Origin: Glossina fuscipes
Lineage: Eukaryota > Arthropoda > Insecta > Diptera > Glossinidae
Direction of reading: 5' to 3'
DNA length: 64,000 nt
NCBI RefSeq assembly: GCF_014805625.2
Contig: NW_023998497.1
Span: 247,857 to 311,856 of the forward strand
The notes under the pieces were generated by a model that saw nothing but the letters and a program-made list of their open reading frames with translations, made no database searches and had not been told where the DNA came from. The position numbers and the translations under genes were made by a program. Below, piece after piece: positions 12,050-23,810 of this stretch (position 1 is the stretch's first letter; each line of letters starts with the position of its first letter).

Positions 12050-12310
12050 GACGCGTTGTGGACGTGTTCTCTCAAAAATTTTTGGTCGTTTTGAAAAATT
12101 TGTGCAAGTTTGTAGGCGGGAATGTTCATTTTTGCGACCGGGAGAATGTTTACCACAGATGACCTGACGGACGTGTTCGATGCATCCCGAATTTCAATTT
12201 GGCTAAGAAATTGTATACTTTGTGGGGCTTTTAAAGCTTTCTTTTACACTTTATTAAGATATTGGAAAAAATATGAAATTGTGACTCACTGTAACGTTAG
12301 GTAGGCGTGG
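12050..12310 (+). repeat. Dispersed repeat family A (mini-me-like), copy
   Basis: CGGACGTGTTCGATGCATCC and GTATACTTTGTGGGGCTTTT form the family core; a TTTGCGACCGGGAGAATGTT block precedes it. Confidence 0.6.
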
Positions 12311-12384
12311 TCAATTTTTACAGTCAGAGTGTATAGATTTACGTTTTTGTAGATTTGTCTCTGGTAAATTCAATTCAATTTTCC

Positions 12385-12775
12385 ATTCTTTTCGAAAAAC
12401 AGATATGGTCTCAGCTTACATGGTACTGCAGGGGTATCCAAAACTTCTGCCAAGTTTGAAGTCAATGGCTTCATTTTTGCGGCCAGGAGATTGTTTACAA
12501 AACATTACACCGACGATTCAGAATTTGATGCTAATCAAAAATGCATATACTTTGTGGGGTCTATGCAGCTTCCTGCTAGGCATCAAGTATAGTTTCTCAT
12601 TGTGGCAAATAATCATTTCAATATATGCTGCAGAAACGAAGTTTGCATGGGAGTTATTAGCTTTTTCTTTCAAGCGATCAATTGCAACGAAAGCACTCAG
12701 GCCATGTATCTGGTACAGTTTTCCCGACGCACATACTTCCCCAAAATACATGTAGGCAGCCAATTGTTCTTATAA
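12385..12775 (+). repeat. Dispersed repeat family A, copy
   Basis: TTTTTGCGGCCAGGAGATTG, CATATACTTTGTGGGGTCTA and CTTCCTGCTAGGCATC are in family order. The long open frame 12405-12755 through it is fortuitous. Confidence 0.6.
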
Positions 12776-12889
12776 GCCATTACTACAGGTTTGTACTTGT
12801 ACGTGAGCAGATTGCAGTTGAGAGTTTAAGTAGCAGTCGTGACGCAAAAGTTCAATATTGATATCTGCAAATTTCTGCTAACTATGGCC

Positions 12890-13170
12890 AAAGGGGATCA
12901 CGAGTTGTTCAAAAGTTAACCTATGGCTATTTATTGAAGGTTTACACGCCAAGTTGCGATTTTTTACGACAATTGTTTATGCGAGTGCTTATAAAAGCGC
13001 TCCATCATCATGCGACACACAGATGGGCAGGTGGATGAAATAGCAGGCCAAGAATACATATGTTTCCAGAATCTTCTGTATATCTTTTAAGAGGTTAATT
13101 GCGATGAAAACAGTAAGTCCATGTGTCCGGTAATGTTTTTCTTAATCACGTACTTCCCTAAAATGCACGC
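12890..13170 (+). repeat. Dispersed repeat family A, diverged copy
   Basis: ACACACAGATGGGCAGGTGG followed by ATGAAATAGCAGGCCAAGAA and ATTGCGATGAAAACAGTAAG, which recur in diverged form at 9.95-10.05 kb and 12.68 kb. Confidence 0.45.
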
Positions 13171-14739
13171 AGACAAGACATTGCATCTTCCCTCTTTGTT
13201 TTTTTTGTTAAAAAAATCAAACAAAGAAAAATTCTCTTCTTATTTAGAGAAAGAAAGGAATGCTGAGTGGAAAACAAAGAAAAGCGAAGCGTAAATAAAA
13301 AAGTTTGGCGTCGAGTTTCTCATTCTCTACTGGCCATTATTATGGTTGAAGACTGTTTACAGCCACGTATATCAATGCAATGAAATGAGCTTAGAGCTGC
13401 AGCTCTATGCTCTGTTTGGTATTGCGCATAAAGCACATAGGGGCATATGTATGCGTGTATGCGTGTATGCTGGTTTCGTACCCAAAGAATCCCAACTCTC
13501 AGAACTAACTAATAATTGCTTTTTCTTTTTATTGCTGTTGTCTTACATTACTTTTACTGTTATTGTTGTTCAAAATATTTGTTACTGTTGTACTGTTGTC
13601 TCTTATCTTCATTACATATGCATACATGTTCTTGAAATTTTTTTGTACTTTCGAATAACGTAATTAAATCAAGAAGAAAATAAACACAACTATGAAAAGA
13701 AGTTACGGTAAGTGAATAATAATATTAAGATATGTACAGAAAATAAATGCAATGAATAAACACAAAGAATATTGTAAGGCTCAGATAATATTGATTTCCA
13801 ACTTGCCTTCCATGGAAACCTACGCTTTCGTGAAGACCATTTTACAGAGCGTTTTCCCATAATTGATTCACATATATATGCAAAGCAATCCGCCTTCTTG
13901 GTACAGTATGCTATAGTATGCTACAATCGCCTTTCGTTAAGTTTCGACTAAACTAAATTTCATAACAAGCAATACGTCAGAATAGCCTCTGGTGAGTGCC
14001 ATTCTTTCTGAACGTAAGAGTAAGACTTTCTCAACATGAAAAAAATCTTTACATCTATGCGTCTATCTGTATGCCTATGCAAGTATCAGCATATCTGTCC
14101 ATGTGTCCACCTATGAACTTTAACTAAAGGTCTGAAAGGGGTCAGGCAAATAGGGTAAGCTATAAAGCTGCCAAAACTCAAAGCTGTATCGAAAACCCTT
14201 AAAATCAGCAACCATTCATGGTCTGGACATGAGAGTACAAAATGATGAGAAGACCTAGCCAAAGGACTAGATTTCTTAAAGCGTTGCAAAAAGTGCTCCG
14301 CTACAGTCGATATCCATACCGTCGAAGCTGCCTATATCCCGTCAAAATTCTCGACTCGTCTTTCTTTAACCACACTGCCCGCTTTTAGAACAAGCCGCTA
14401 GCAATAGTCTTTCCCAAAGTGCCTGATCGCGCCATTTTCAAGTCGAACTTTCACAAAATCTACTCCCCTTCTCTGTCGCCCTTTTCCTTGCCGCCACCAT
14501 ACTCGCATGTATAGGAGACATCCCCGTCCAGACACTTATCCGTGCTAAATAAAAGCGAAGAGATCCATTCAACAGCATACCATTAACGCAAAGCAACTGG
14601 AACCGGCAACGGGAAATCTCGGGAAAAATTTGAAAATTTCAATATTTCAATATGAAATATTGTGGAAATATTCGGCCCATCTTTGAAAACGTTTTGCAAA
14701 AAAGCAAAAGTCGATTCAGCACAATTTTCTGAATTCTGA

Positions 14740-14890
14740 ACAATTTTCTGAATCGATTTGTCTATCGCCCCGCCTGACGTCTGTCCATTTATTCTTGTGT
14801 TCAACCTACTAGTTTTTTGAATCTTTTTCTAAAATTTGGTAATTAAGTGAAGAGGTTTAGGATTGGCCTTGCCCTACTATAGCATTCTCA
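14740..14890 (-). repeat. Dispersed repeat family B, fragment
   Basis: Reverse orientation with GACGTCTGTCC, TCTTGTGTTCAACCTA and CCCTACTATAGC. Just left, at 14635-14665, lies a short perfect inverted repeat CAATATTTCA...TGAAATATTG. Confidence 0.45.
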
Positions 14891-15484
14891 CTTATCTTGC
14901 TGTAGCTATATTTCGGTAACTTTCATATACGAAAGCGTCTATCTCTAGCTATGTTTATTGAAGAGATACCGAAACAAGCGACTAGAAGGTAAAGAAAATT
15001 ACATTCGACCATAACCAATCATAATTTTGCCCTTTGTCTGCATTTAAATCTTGCAACATAACTACACCTCCTATAGTAGTAGTCTAAAATATTATGCTAA
15101 TTGATTGTCATTTATTGCATTGCGAGTTTTATGCGCTTTATTCAATCATATTAGAATGCCATGTAATTAATTAGTAACGCTTATGACATATATGTACATA
15201 TATATAAATAATGTATAAGATTACAAAATTTATGCACTTTGCATTCACATACAAGCATGGAAAGTGTTTTTAAATACATTTTTCCGTAAAAATTAATTCG
15301 CAGACAGAGTGTCAAGTGCGATGGAGCTTCGTAGCTCGGTATTGAAGAACAATGATCACAAGAATATTAATAAATTTACGCTAGTATTTCTGATAGGGCA
15401 TACTTTGGTGCTTCCTCAATATTTAATGTATTATTATTGTTATTATTGTTACTATTAGTTATAGTCTAATAAGTAGAAACACTC

Positions 15485-15650
15485 TGCCGTACACTACCAC
15501 GACAAACCATTAAATACCCAACACCACCCTTCAGATCTTTCATATTATAACCTTTCAGTCTGAAGCGTTCTAGGGGAAGCGGTCGAAAAAGTAGTCCGAT
15601 CGGAACCATTTCCCACAGATTGAACAGATATCCAATAGGCTATTCGGCCA
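15485..15650 (+). repeat. Dispersed repeat family B, 5' part
   Basis: CCATTAAATACCCAACACCA, GGGGAAGCGGTCGAAAAAGT and CCGATCGGAACCATTTCCCA are recognisable family B landmarks. Confidence 0.55.
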
Positions 15651-16282
15651 CCACCATCCTATCTCTTTCTCTTTCCTGACTGTTTTCACACCGTCATCGT
15701 ATTACACAAATAGGGGACGTCCCATAAGGGACTGATCATGTTTATGCAGTGCAGAGTGTAAGAAGTAGAATGAACACTAACAACTAAGACTGTCGGATCA
15801 GTGTAATGTGATTGATGAATCCAGGGAATGGAAATTTGGAACGCCACCGTGCAGCAAGTCCGCCCGTCAGCAGCCGCAATACCATTTCGCCTGCTACAAG
15901 CTTAAGTCAATATATTTGGGGTCATATAGAGATAGAATTTTGAGAAATTCCTTTACGAAAGCAGTTTCCAAAATGTCGGCTGACTTATATGGACCAAACC
16001 TAACATGATTTATTTTTCTTGTCAAATATTTATTTGCCACTAATTGTAAACGTAGTTCACACATTAAGAATAGTTAATTTTTTTGTTATCAAAGAGCTTA
16101 TTATACCTCATTTGCTTTTGCCGTAAACCAAAAATTAGATCTTGTTGTTTTGTTGTACTCGTCAAGAAGACATTACGTGAGGAAAAAGTAATCACTATGT
16201 CCGCAATTTCGCAAATCAGTTTTCCATGTTGAGTGCAAATCATGGATTTGACTACTTCTCACGGTTAGGCATCAAACAAAGG

Positions 16283-16982
16283 GTGTGAAGATAAATTCGA
16301 ATTTAACTTAACGGCAAAGACCCCCATCATTTCTGTTAACAAAACTCTGTTAATGCCTTAACGGAGCTCTGTTAAATAATCAAAATCAATATATAGTTGG
16401 ATTTGAAAGCCTACTCCGTCCATATAAAACAACGTAAAATGTTTAAATACTATACTCTGGTATATTACAATATATACTAGTACAATATACACTATACCAT
16501 GCTGTACTAGTACTACACTATAATAGTACTATGCTAGTAGTACATTACACTTGTACTATACTAGTACTATACTACACTATATATAGTATATGGTATAGTA
16601 TAGCATATATAGTATGTATAGCACAGTATCGTATATACAGCATAGAGGTGACATTTTCTAGTTTGGCCGCAGTAGAGTTTCAAATTTGGGTGTCCTTCCA
16701 TAAGCATTTTTCGCTAGTATACAAAATTTAAAAAAATTGTTAAAAGTAGTTTCCATAAGCAGAATTTGAATTTGTTTAGTTGGTTTGAAAGGTAATTTCA
16801 TATAAATTTATGAAATTTTTACAAAAATACTTTCCTTCTTTTAATATGGACGGACTAGACTTTCAAATCCAACTATATCTTCATTTTAATTATTTACCGG
16901 ACCTATGTGAAGACCTTCACAGACTTTTGTTAACAGATATGGTAAGTGACTTTGCTAGTTAGATTCGAATTTATCTTCACAC
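16283..16982. mobile_element. 700-bp foldback / long-TIR element
   Basis: The two ends are an imperfect inverted repeat of about 140 bases: left arm 16283-16425, right arm 16843-16982. Shared blocks include GTGTGAAGATAAATTCGAAT at the outer edge, TCTGTTAACAAAA in the middle and ATATAGTTGGATTTGAAAG near the inner edge, ending at CCGTCCATAT. There is no coding frame inside. The structure fits a foldback element or a long-TIR non-autonomous DNA transposon. I could not define a target duplication. Confidence 0.7.
16440..16640. repeat. TACTA/TAGTA-rich quasi-palindromic array
   Basis: About 200 bases at the centre of the foldback element consist almost entirely of overlapping TAGTACTA, CTAGTACTA and TATAGTATA units in both orientations, able to fold in many registers. 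Confidence 0.75.
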
Positions 16983-17091
16983 TCTTCATCAAAAATTTAT
17001 TAGAAAATTAATTTTAAAGTAAAAGACACACCAGTCAATGACTTCGTAATGTCGTTAATAAAATTACCGCTTTTGGGCAAAAAAGACTTTA

Positions 17092-17367
17092 TTAATGAAC
17101 ATAGCCTTCTTGAAGCTTGATACAATTCGAGAACGATTTGTCGAATCTTTCAAAACACGCTTTGGTTTCGGCGATCATCTCTTCATCATCTATACGTTGT
17201 TTTCTATGATCAAAAACGAGCAAATGTGGTAACCAATTCGGATAGTTCTTTCTCACCCTAAATAGTACACAAAGTGCCTTCCCACATCTTTTGGTGAAGC
17301 GCGATAAGCCGCTTTGAAGACGATGCCGATTGTGACCATATTTCTTCTCATCAAGACCTACAATCAA
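17092..17367 (-). pseudogene. mariner transposase relic, C-terminal end
   Basis: A 91-residue minus-strand frame ends RIDDEEMIAETKACFERFDK, SFSNCIKLQEGYVH, stop. This matches the mariner C-terminus (DDEEV...FE..DKS...CI.L.GDYVE) with a short internal deletion, and NWLPHLLVF resembles the block after the catalytic D. It differs from the copy at 5.8 kb, so it is probably a different mariner subfamily. It lies 110 bases from a foldback element. Confidence 0.6.
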
Positions 17368-18494
17368 TCAGCAAACGAAATTCAAATTTTTCAATTATTT
17401 TTGAAAATACAAAAATAGCGCCATTCAAACAATTTGTAAATCAATTGCCGGAATGCATGAAAATTTGACGGCTTTCATCTGAAGTTTGGTGCCGCATCCA
17501 AAAATCATATGGACTCGTCAATAGCTGCGGCATCTATATGTCATTCGGCAACTTATTGACGCATGTGTTAAACATCGGCGGAAGAGAGATAATAGAATGA
17601 CCCTGAACAAGCGCAAGTCTCGTGAGATAAGCCCTTTATACTGATTGCAGTTCTTTTCGCGCGCGCACAACAAATTAAATCTCAAAATAAGTTAAGTGTA
17701 AGGTTAGAAAGAAAGATTTTGGATTTTGTGCACCTACGAGTGTGTCTTTCAGTAAAAAGTGGTGTTCGTCCCTAAAATGAAAAGGGTTTACACACCCACC
17801 CGTTTTAGGGCAAAAAGATGGAATGCAACAAACATCAACTATTTTCTTTTTATCCCATCAAATAAGTAACGACGTGCAAAAGACGTTTCTTAACCAGCAC
17901 TTAGAAGATAGATTACAAACACCTTTATGAAGAATTTTTTGATTTCGACTACCAGAAAAGAGTGTTCGCTACTTTCCCAATATTTTATACAAGTTCCGTG
18001 CAGTCGCTGACAGCTACATCGCATTGATGAATGTGCACGTTAAAAGTCCTAAATATATATAAATATATATTCGAATTGTACACGTGGAGTAGGGTACATA
18101 AATTAAACTTATTCGAACCAGGTTAATTATTTTCCATTTTTCTATGGGTAACGTAGAATACAGGGCCAAATTTTTATTGTTGTATCTATTCAAGTCTATA
18201 AGCTATGAGGAAATGAATTCAACTTAAAAGGCGTGTCTTTTAATCGATTTGGACTATTTTCAATATCAAACTGTTTGCACGATCTCTCAATTTTCTTGAC
18301 ATATTCGAAATTCTTTTTTAAAAATTGCATAATTGCAAATGTTGTGACGAAGTTAATATACCCATATCTATATATACCTTTGATGATAGATACAAAAAGC
18401 AAAAAAATATAATTAAATAAAAACAGTTGTCCAATCAAGTTCTCTATATGGGAATCATGTTACCGTTTAAAGTTCTTTCAATGTTGAAATAAAC

Positions 18495-18962
18495 TCGACT
18501 TTTGAGACCATTTTACTTAAAATTTGGTGGAGGACACCATAAGTTATTATTGACAAAGAATTCTTCTTTTTCAGAGAGTGTTATCATATCCCAGCTATTG
18601 TGGGTGAGTTCGCAGTCGAACCCTGCCCAAAGTTATATTATTCAGAAAAAACAGAGAAGAGAGAAGAAAGAGAGAATTTCCCCCTCCAACGCCCTCCAAC
18701 ATTACTTCAACAACTTTTCAAACAAGCCGCTATATGGGAAGCGGTCGTAAACTAGCTCCGATCTAAACCATTTCGTGAAAACGAGTCGCTACATCAAATT
18801 TCATTGAGATGCACACACGAAAACAACGCTGACAGATAGACGGACAAGCTTGGATCGATTTAAAAAGTGGCTCAGTATATGATTCTGAATTGATCGGTAC
18901 AATAAAAGGCGCGTCTTTATCAAGACCTTCTATGTGTTGTACACATTCACACACACACATTA
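18495..18962 (+). repeat. Dispersed repeat family B, copy with internal insertion
   Basis: Landmarks include TATATGGGAAGCGGTCGTAA, ATCAAATTTCATTGAGATG, AGATAGACGGACAAGCTTGG and GAATTGATCGGTACAATAAA. Confidence 0.6.
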
Positions 18963-19330
18963 AGTAGGCGTGGCCACTATTTTTTCATTTTTCCACAATT
19001 GCTTTTTAACGAGATAGCTGTTGTAGTTTATAAGTAACGCGAAAGAAACTAAGTGTTTTTCCTTTTGAAAACAGGAGTGATCAGCGGTTAAGTTGCACTG
19101 TGGCCGTATCCTTCGACCGATTTGTCTCAATTTCAATACCAATAGGGAAAGAACTTGCAATCTTCTTGTCGAATTTGAAGCTGGCTAAGCTTGCGGTTTT
19201 ATGGCCAGAAGAGCATTTGCCACAGGACGGACGGACATGGTTAAACCGTTTTAGAATGCATGCACTCAATGGGATCTCTGGGACTTAAACACTTTGATAA
19301 AATGAATGTGAATCCCTCATCCCTCATAAA
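18963..19330 (+). repeat. Dispersed repeat family A, copy
   Basis: AAGTAGGCGTGGCCACTATT, TTTTATGGCCAGAAGAGCAT, GGACGGACGGACATGGTTAA and ACTTTGATAAAATGAATGTG mark this copy. It starts where the family B copy at 18.5-18.96 kb ends. Confidence 0.5.
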
Positions 19331-20277
19331 AGAAATTGACGTGATCTGCTTAAACGCATGTCCACAGCATAGAAAAACGCCCATATTTTTCGGTATTTTC
19401 GTCTATAACATTCTATGCCATTATAGACTTGCATACATACTAGATTTGTAAATCCGTAGTGGTAAATTAATTCTAATAGATATTTGCTTAATTTCTTTCA
19501 AAAATTTTTCCTCCTACTTCTGTCACGGTTTTCGACCTATCCAAACTTGTTTTAAAATTTTTCTTATCAATTGCATTGATTTCGACATTAATACCAGTTA
19601 ATAGTACATATGTGAATATATTACATAAAAAATCTGGTTATGCTATCCTATCAATCAATCTGCGATTGTTAAGAAGGTGATGCATAAATGGTACGCAAAT
19701 AAGTTAACTAATAAAAATTTGAAAGTTACATATACATTTAATCTCTAATAAGATTGAAATTACTGGCAATTTTTTACTTTTACTTTCCATTTACTCTGTC
19801 ATGTGAACTAAAGTTTGTTTTTCCTTTAGGTAAGCAAATGTTAAACAATAAAATGAAAGATAGTGCATGTGACAAATAATAAAATATTTAGTTAGAGTTG
19901 AATATATGTAGGCTATTGTATGCGTATTCCAAAGGCGACAAAAAATATTAAACGATAAAACGTAAGGCAGGAGCATATGGTAAATACTTAAATATTCAGT
20001 TAAAGTTGAATAGAATTTTTCTCTCTGTTGCGTATCGCAAAGAGAAGATAAATAAATTGTTATTATCTCCTAGGTATGAGAAGTATGAAAAGGGAAATAA
20101 CAAAGAACTTGGAAGACAACAAAGACGGGTTACGAACTTTCAAATTATCCCAGAGCTGAAACAAACCGAAAAAGCAGTAATAATAAGGATAATACAGCTA
20201 AAAAAGGAACAAAGGATGTCTGCAACAAAAATGTTAATAGTCTCTCTTCATATTAACATAGCTTTAAGCAAAAAGAG

Positions 20278-20311
20278 CGAGAAGAGAGAGAGAGAGAGAG
20301 AGAAAGAGAGG
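20278..20311. repeat. (GA)n microsatellite
   Basis: An almost pure GA/GAAGAG tract of about 33 bases. Confidence 0.9.
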
Positions 20312-22787
20312 GGTCCTTAACATTATCTTAATTATCGCACTGTAAAATAAAAGTGAAGACCGACTTTAGGGCGAATTTTGGATACCTATCACTTAGGTAT
20401 AGAAATGGAAAAATATATTGACAACACTGCCATTTTATTCCGATAACGAGTGCATAAATTTGTGGGTAATTCTTCCCGATAACATTTACATCAATTTTTC
20501 GCTCATTTTTTCGACGAGTAACGAGATTAGTTACGAAAGTTATAGAAAAGCTAATATCCATCAATTCGAGACATTAAATTGGTCAAATATTTAATATATA
20601 TATATATATGTGTGTGTGTGTATATACACTTTAAATATGTATGTATCTCTCTGCTATAAACATACGGACAAGTACGACGAGATTGTATTGCGTTCGTACA
20701 TATATGCAGATGTATACAAAAACATTCGAGTTTAAACGAGCTTTTTTCTACCAAACAAAGAAATTGGTAGAGAACAGAGAAAGAAAAACAAGAAAGTAAT
20801 TACATTCGGTCTTGGTCGGATCTTCTTATCACTTACCACTAACTGCTAGTACGACAATTAGATGATGAATGGAAAGAAGATACCTTCGCTCAATATATCG
20901 ATTCCACATTTTGAAAAATACTTTCATTTGACATCACATTTAAAATAACCGTCCAATTGTACAAATACAATACAATTCGTCCTGCATTTCAGCGAAATTT
21001 TCCATGTAATGCCAAAAGTTTAATGCAAGCTCTCAGATAGACAAGAGAATCCAAAGCAAAACGCAAACTGACATTGTCCACACTTAGTAGGATTAATTCT
21101 CATCTTTTAAGAAGATCTTTCTAGTTTATTATTCTGTGAAGCAACAATCTCTCTGGGAGCTATACGTCTATCCAACTCAGATTATTTATCCTGTTAACTT
21201 GTAAGTCATTTGACCTTTGACGAAAGTATTGAAAATCATATTTTTTATCATCTAAAAGGTTACGTTTTGTATGAAGAAAGAGAATAGCCTCCGTACTACT
21301 CTGCACGACCACTTTTGGTTTGAGAATTTTACAAAACTTTGCGAACTTTGCTCATGTAATGGTATTCTCAAGATAAGCAATTCATTACAGGTCGATTGCT
21401 TGTAAAAGTGATTCGCTCCTGTCCATTTTTAACAGATTCAGGCCAAAAAAGGTTAATGTAAAAAAATCTCTTCACAACAAGTCAAAATAAACGCAAATAC
21501 GGCAGATCAACGCAACGAAATTTGCCCTAAAGATTTTAGACCATGATGCACATGATGACCAGAGATCCTATCTTTATTCACAGACTTACTTGTACTTGTA
21601 AGAATCCAGTTCGTCAGTTATACACGTACGATGAACTTAATTTTTCCCCGCTATAAACATTTAAGATCATCAAGACTTTTTTTTTTTAACGCTATAAAGT
21701 TATGGATTTCACTACCCCTTTTATCAAAGCTGTTGTAAATAGACTTGGAACTGTTCCACCGGGGTTTTCTAATATTCTGAATGTGATTTGTATTACGTAC
21801 ATTTTGTTTAATTTTTTCATTATAAAATTCATTAGAATTACTCTAATGTTATTTTTGTTGTGTCACTTGTGCAGGGAAGAGACTTCATAGTCTTGTTGGC
21901 AGAAAACTCATTTTTACTCTTAACTGATTTTAATTCGTATTAATTATTGATTAATAGATTTTAATTTTAACTTTTGTATCGCAAACACACATTAGTAGAC
22001 CTAAGGCAGACAAGCAGCTTGACTTAAATCAAATTGATCCTTATAATGAAAGTCTGGGACTGGTTAGTGACGTAAATCCGTGGGCGTATTATATTTTCGA
22101 AATACATTATATGCCTTTTAAAACTTGATTTGAGATTTTCTTGGGGAATTTTCTAATACTTAAAAAAAAAAACTTACAAATTCAAGGTACAACAAGGGAA
22201 AAAGCATTTCCGTTTTTTATCTTCATGATTTTTGAATTAACCCTGGTAAGACTACAATAAGGAACATTCGAAATCAATCGTGTTAATCGTCCAGCCAGGG
22301 TTTTGTGAATAAAATCAAGTTTTCGGCACAAATATCCACTAACCAAGCTAATCAAGGGTCTATATATATGTGTATGTTGCAAAGCGAGGGTCTCACCTGG
22401 TACAAAGAAAATAGATATTTTTTTTCTAGTAAAGAAACTAACTAATCGAACATACAAGCAAACCACTTGCAATAATTTTCTTCTTTTTGTCATATTTTTT
22501 TTATATTGGTGAAATATGGAGCAATAAATTAAGATATAAAATGATTGTTTTCTTGTGTTTAAAAAAGAAAAAAACTTACATCGTTACGCTGTTGATGAAT
22601 ACTTTTTCCAAAAGAATTCATGATTTTTTTATAATTAAAATTTAGCATTACATGGAGAACAAATACTTATATGCAACGGAAAACGAAACAATGTAACACA
22701 ACAGAAAAAAAAAACAACAAAACAAAACTGAAAATTTCAAAAAAAAGGAATTATAAGTTTTTTAAGTTTCTCTTTTTGTTTGGTTTT

Positions 22788-22788
22788 T

Positions 22789-22817
<29 letters not shown>
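22788..22817. repeat. Long poly(T) tract
   Basis: An uninterrupted run of nearly 30 T residues. Confidence 0.95.
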
Positions 22818-22822
<5 letters not shown>

Positions 22823-23032
22823 TCGAATAATTAATCAAAATCTACTTATTTTAAAAAGTTGATATATAAAAATTTGTATATCTATTTTTCTTTTTGGAAC
22901 TTTTCTTTGTTCAACCACTACTGCTGCCGTTCTCAGGTCTTTGTTACAACAATCACAGCACTTTTCTTTATGGGTTGTAAAAAAAAAAAATAACAAACAA
23001 GATGGGAAAAATTTTTAAACAATTTGCACACA

Positions 23033-23039
23033 CAAATAT

Positions 23040-23070
<31 letters not shown>

Positions 23071-23122
23071 AATATGTATGTATATATTTATATAAATATA
23101 TTCATATATATATACATATATT
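23033..23122. repeat. Interrupted (TA)n / TATATAAA repeat
   Basis: Ninety bases of TA units broken by AAA, TGTATG and TTCA interruptions, about 700 bases upstream of the Mlc-c ATG. Confidence 0.9.
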
Positions 23123-23810
23123 GGTAAATGCGTAGTAAGTTGCTTGTAGTAATTTCTTCTTTTTTTTTTAATTATATTTTCCCTTTTGTTTTTTAATACA
23201 TTATTACATATTATTTTTTATTTTAATCACAAACAAAGACTTCTAATTGTATGCGATATTGTTTTTGTTTTTTTGTTTTATTTACGTTTTCTCTTGTTGC
23301 TTATTTTTCGTATTGCATTTGCCTTTTATTTTTTTGTATTCGCCTTCAAAAATTACTTTTTGTACTTTGCTTACTATTTTTTAAAAACATTTTTATGTAA
23401 TAATTATTATTTTATTTTAAATTTATATTTTTTCAGATATTTTTCGCTCTTCTTAAAAACGACCAAATGCAAGAATCTTTCCGTAAAGTTTGTTAGGAGA
23501 AAATGTATTTTGCATTTTATTTAACCTCAATTTGTAGTTGTTGTTGTTATTGTCGTGTTGTTGTATAGGGTGGCCTTTCCTTCACAAAACTTTCTTATTT
23601 AATTTTCTAAGTGGCATTACCATGTAGTCAGGCAGTCAATGCAGTAAAAATGGCAATACTTTTCTTATAAAAGAAAAAAAAACAAAAGAAAGAAACTGAA
23701 CAAAGAAGAAATGGTAGAATAAGAAAATAAATTAGTGACACATTCCAAAACGATTTTCTTTAGAATAGTTGTAAATTTTCTTTTGCTACTTTAATATAAT
23801 TAAATAAAAT

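Larger units (their letters stand above)
13180..16280. other. Non-coding stretch
   Basis: Contains family B copies at 14.7 and 15.5 kb and otherwise A/T-rich unique sequence. I see no supported exon. Confidence 0.55.
19331..23810. other. Non-coding stretch upstream of Mlc-c
   Basis: GA and TA microsatellites, a long poly(T) and T-rich sequence. The Mlc-c 5' UTR and promoter should lie toward the right end, but I cannot place a start site. Confidence 0.5.

Noticed and set aside
12405..12755. 116-codon plus-strand frame and its minus shadow
   Set aside because: It lies entirely in a family A repeat and its composition matches the repeat, not a protein.
16440..16640. CRISPR-like or satellite array
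   Set aside because: Units are not separated by unique spacers and are self-complementary in many registers; it is the core of a foldback element.
20006..20320. 104-codon Lys/Arg/Glu-rich frame
   Set aside because: It ends in a GA microsatellite and has no conserved features.
22182..22493. 103-codon minus-strand frame
   Set aside because: No recognisable motif; long only because this patch lacks TA-rich stops.
23186..23524. 112-codon Phe/Leu-rich plus-strand frame resembling a membrane protein
   Set aside because: It is T-rich low-complexity DNA read as Phe and Leu; the true gene start nearby is Mlc-c at 23811.
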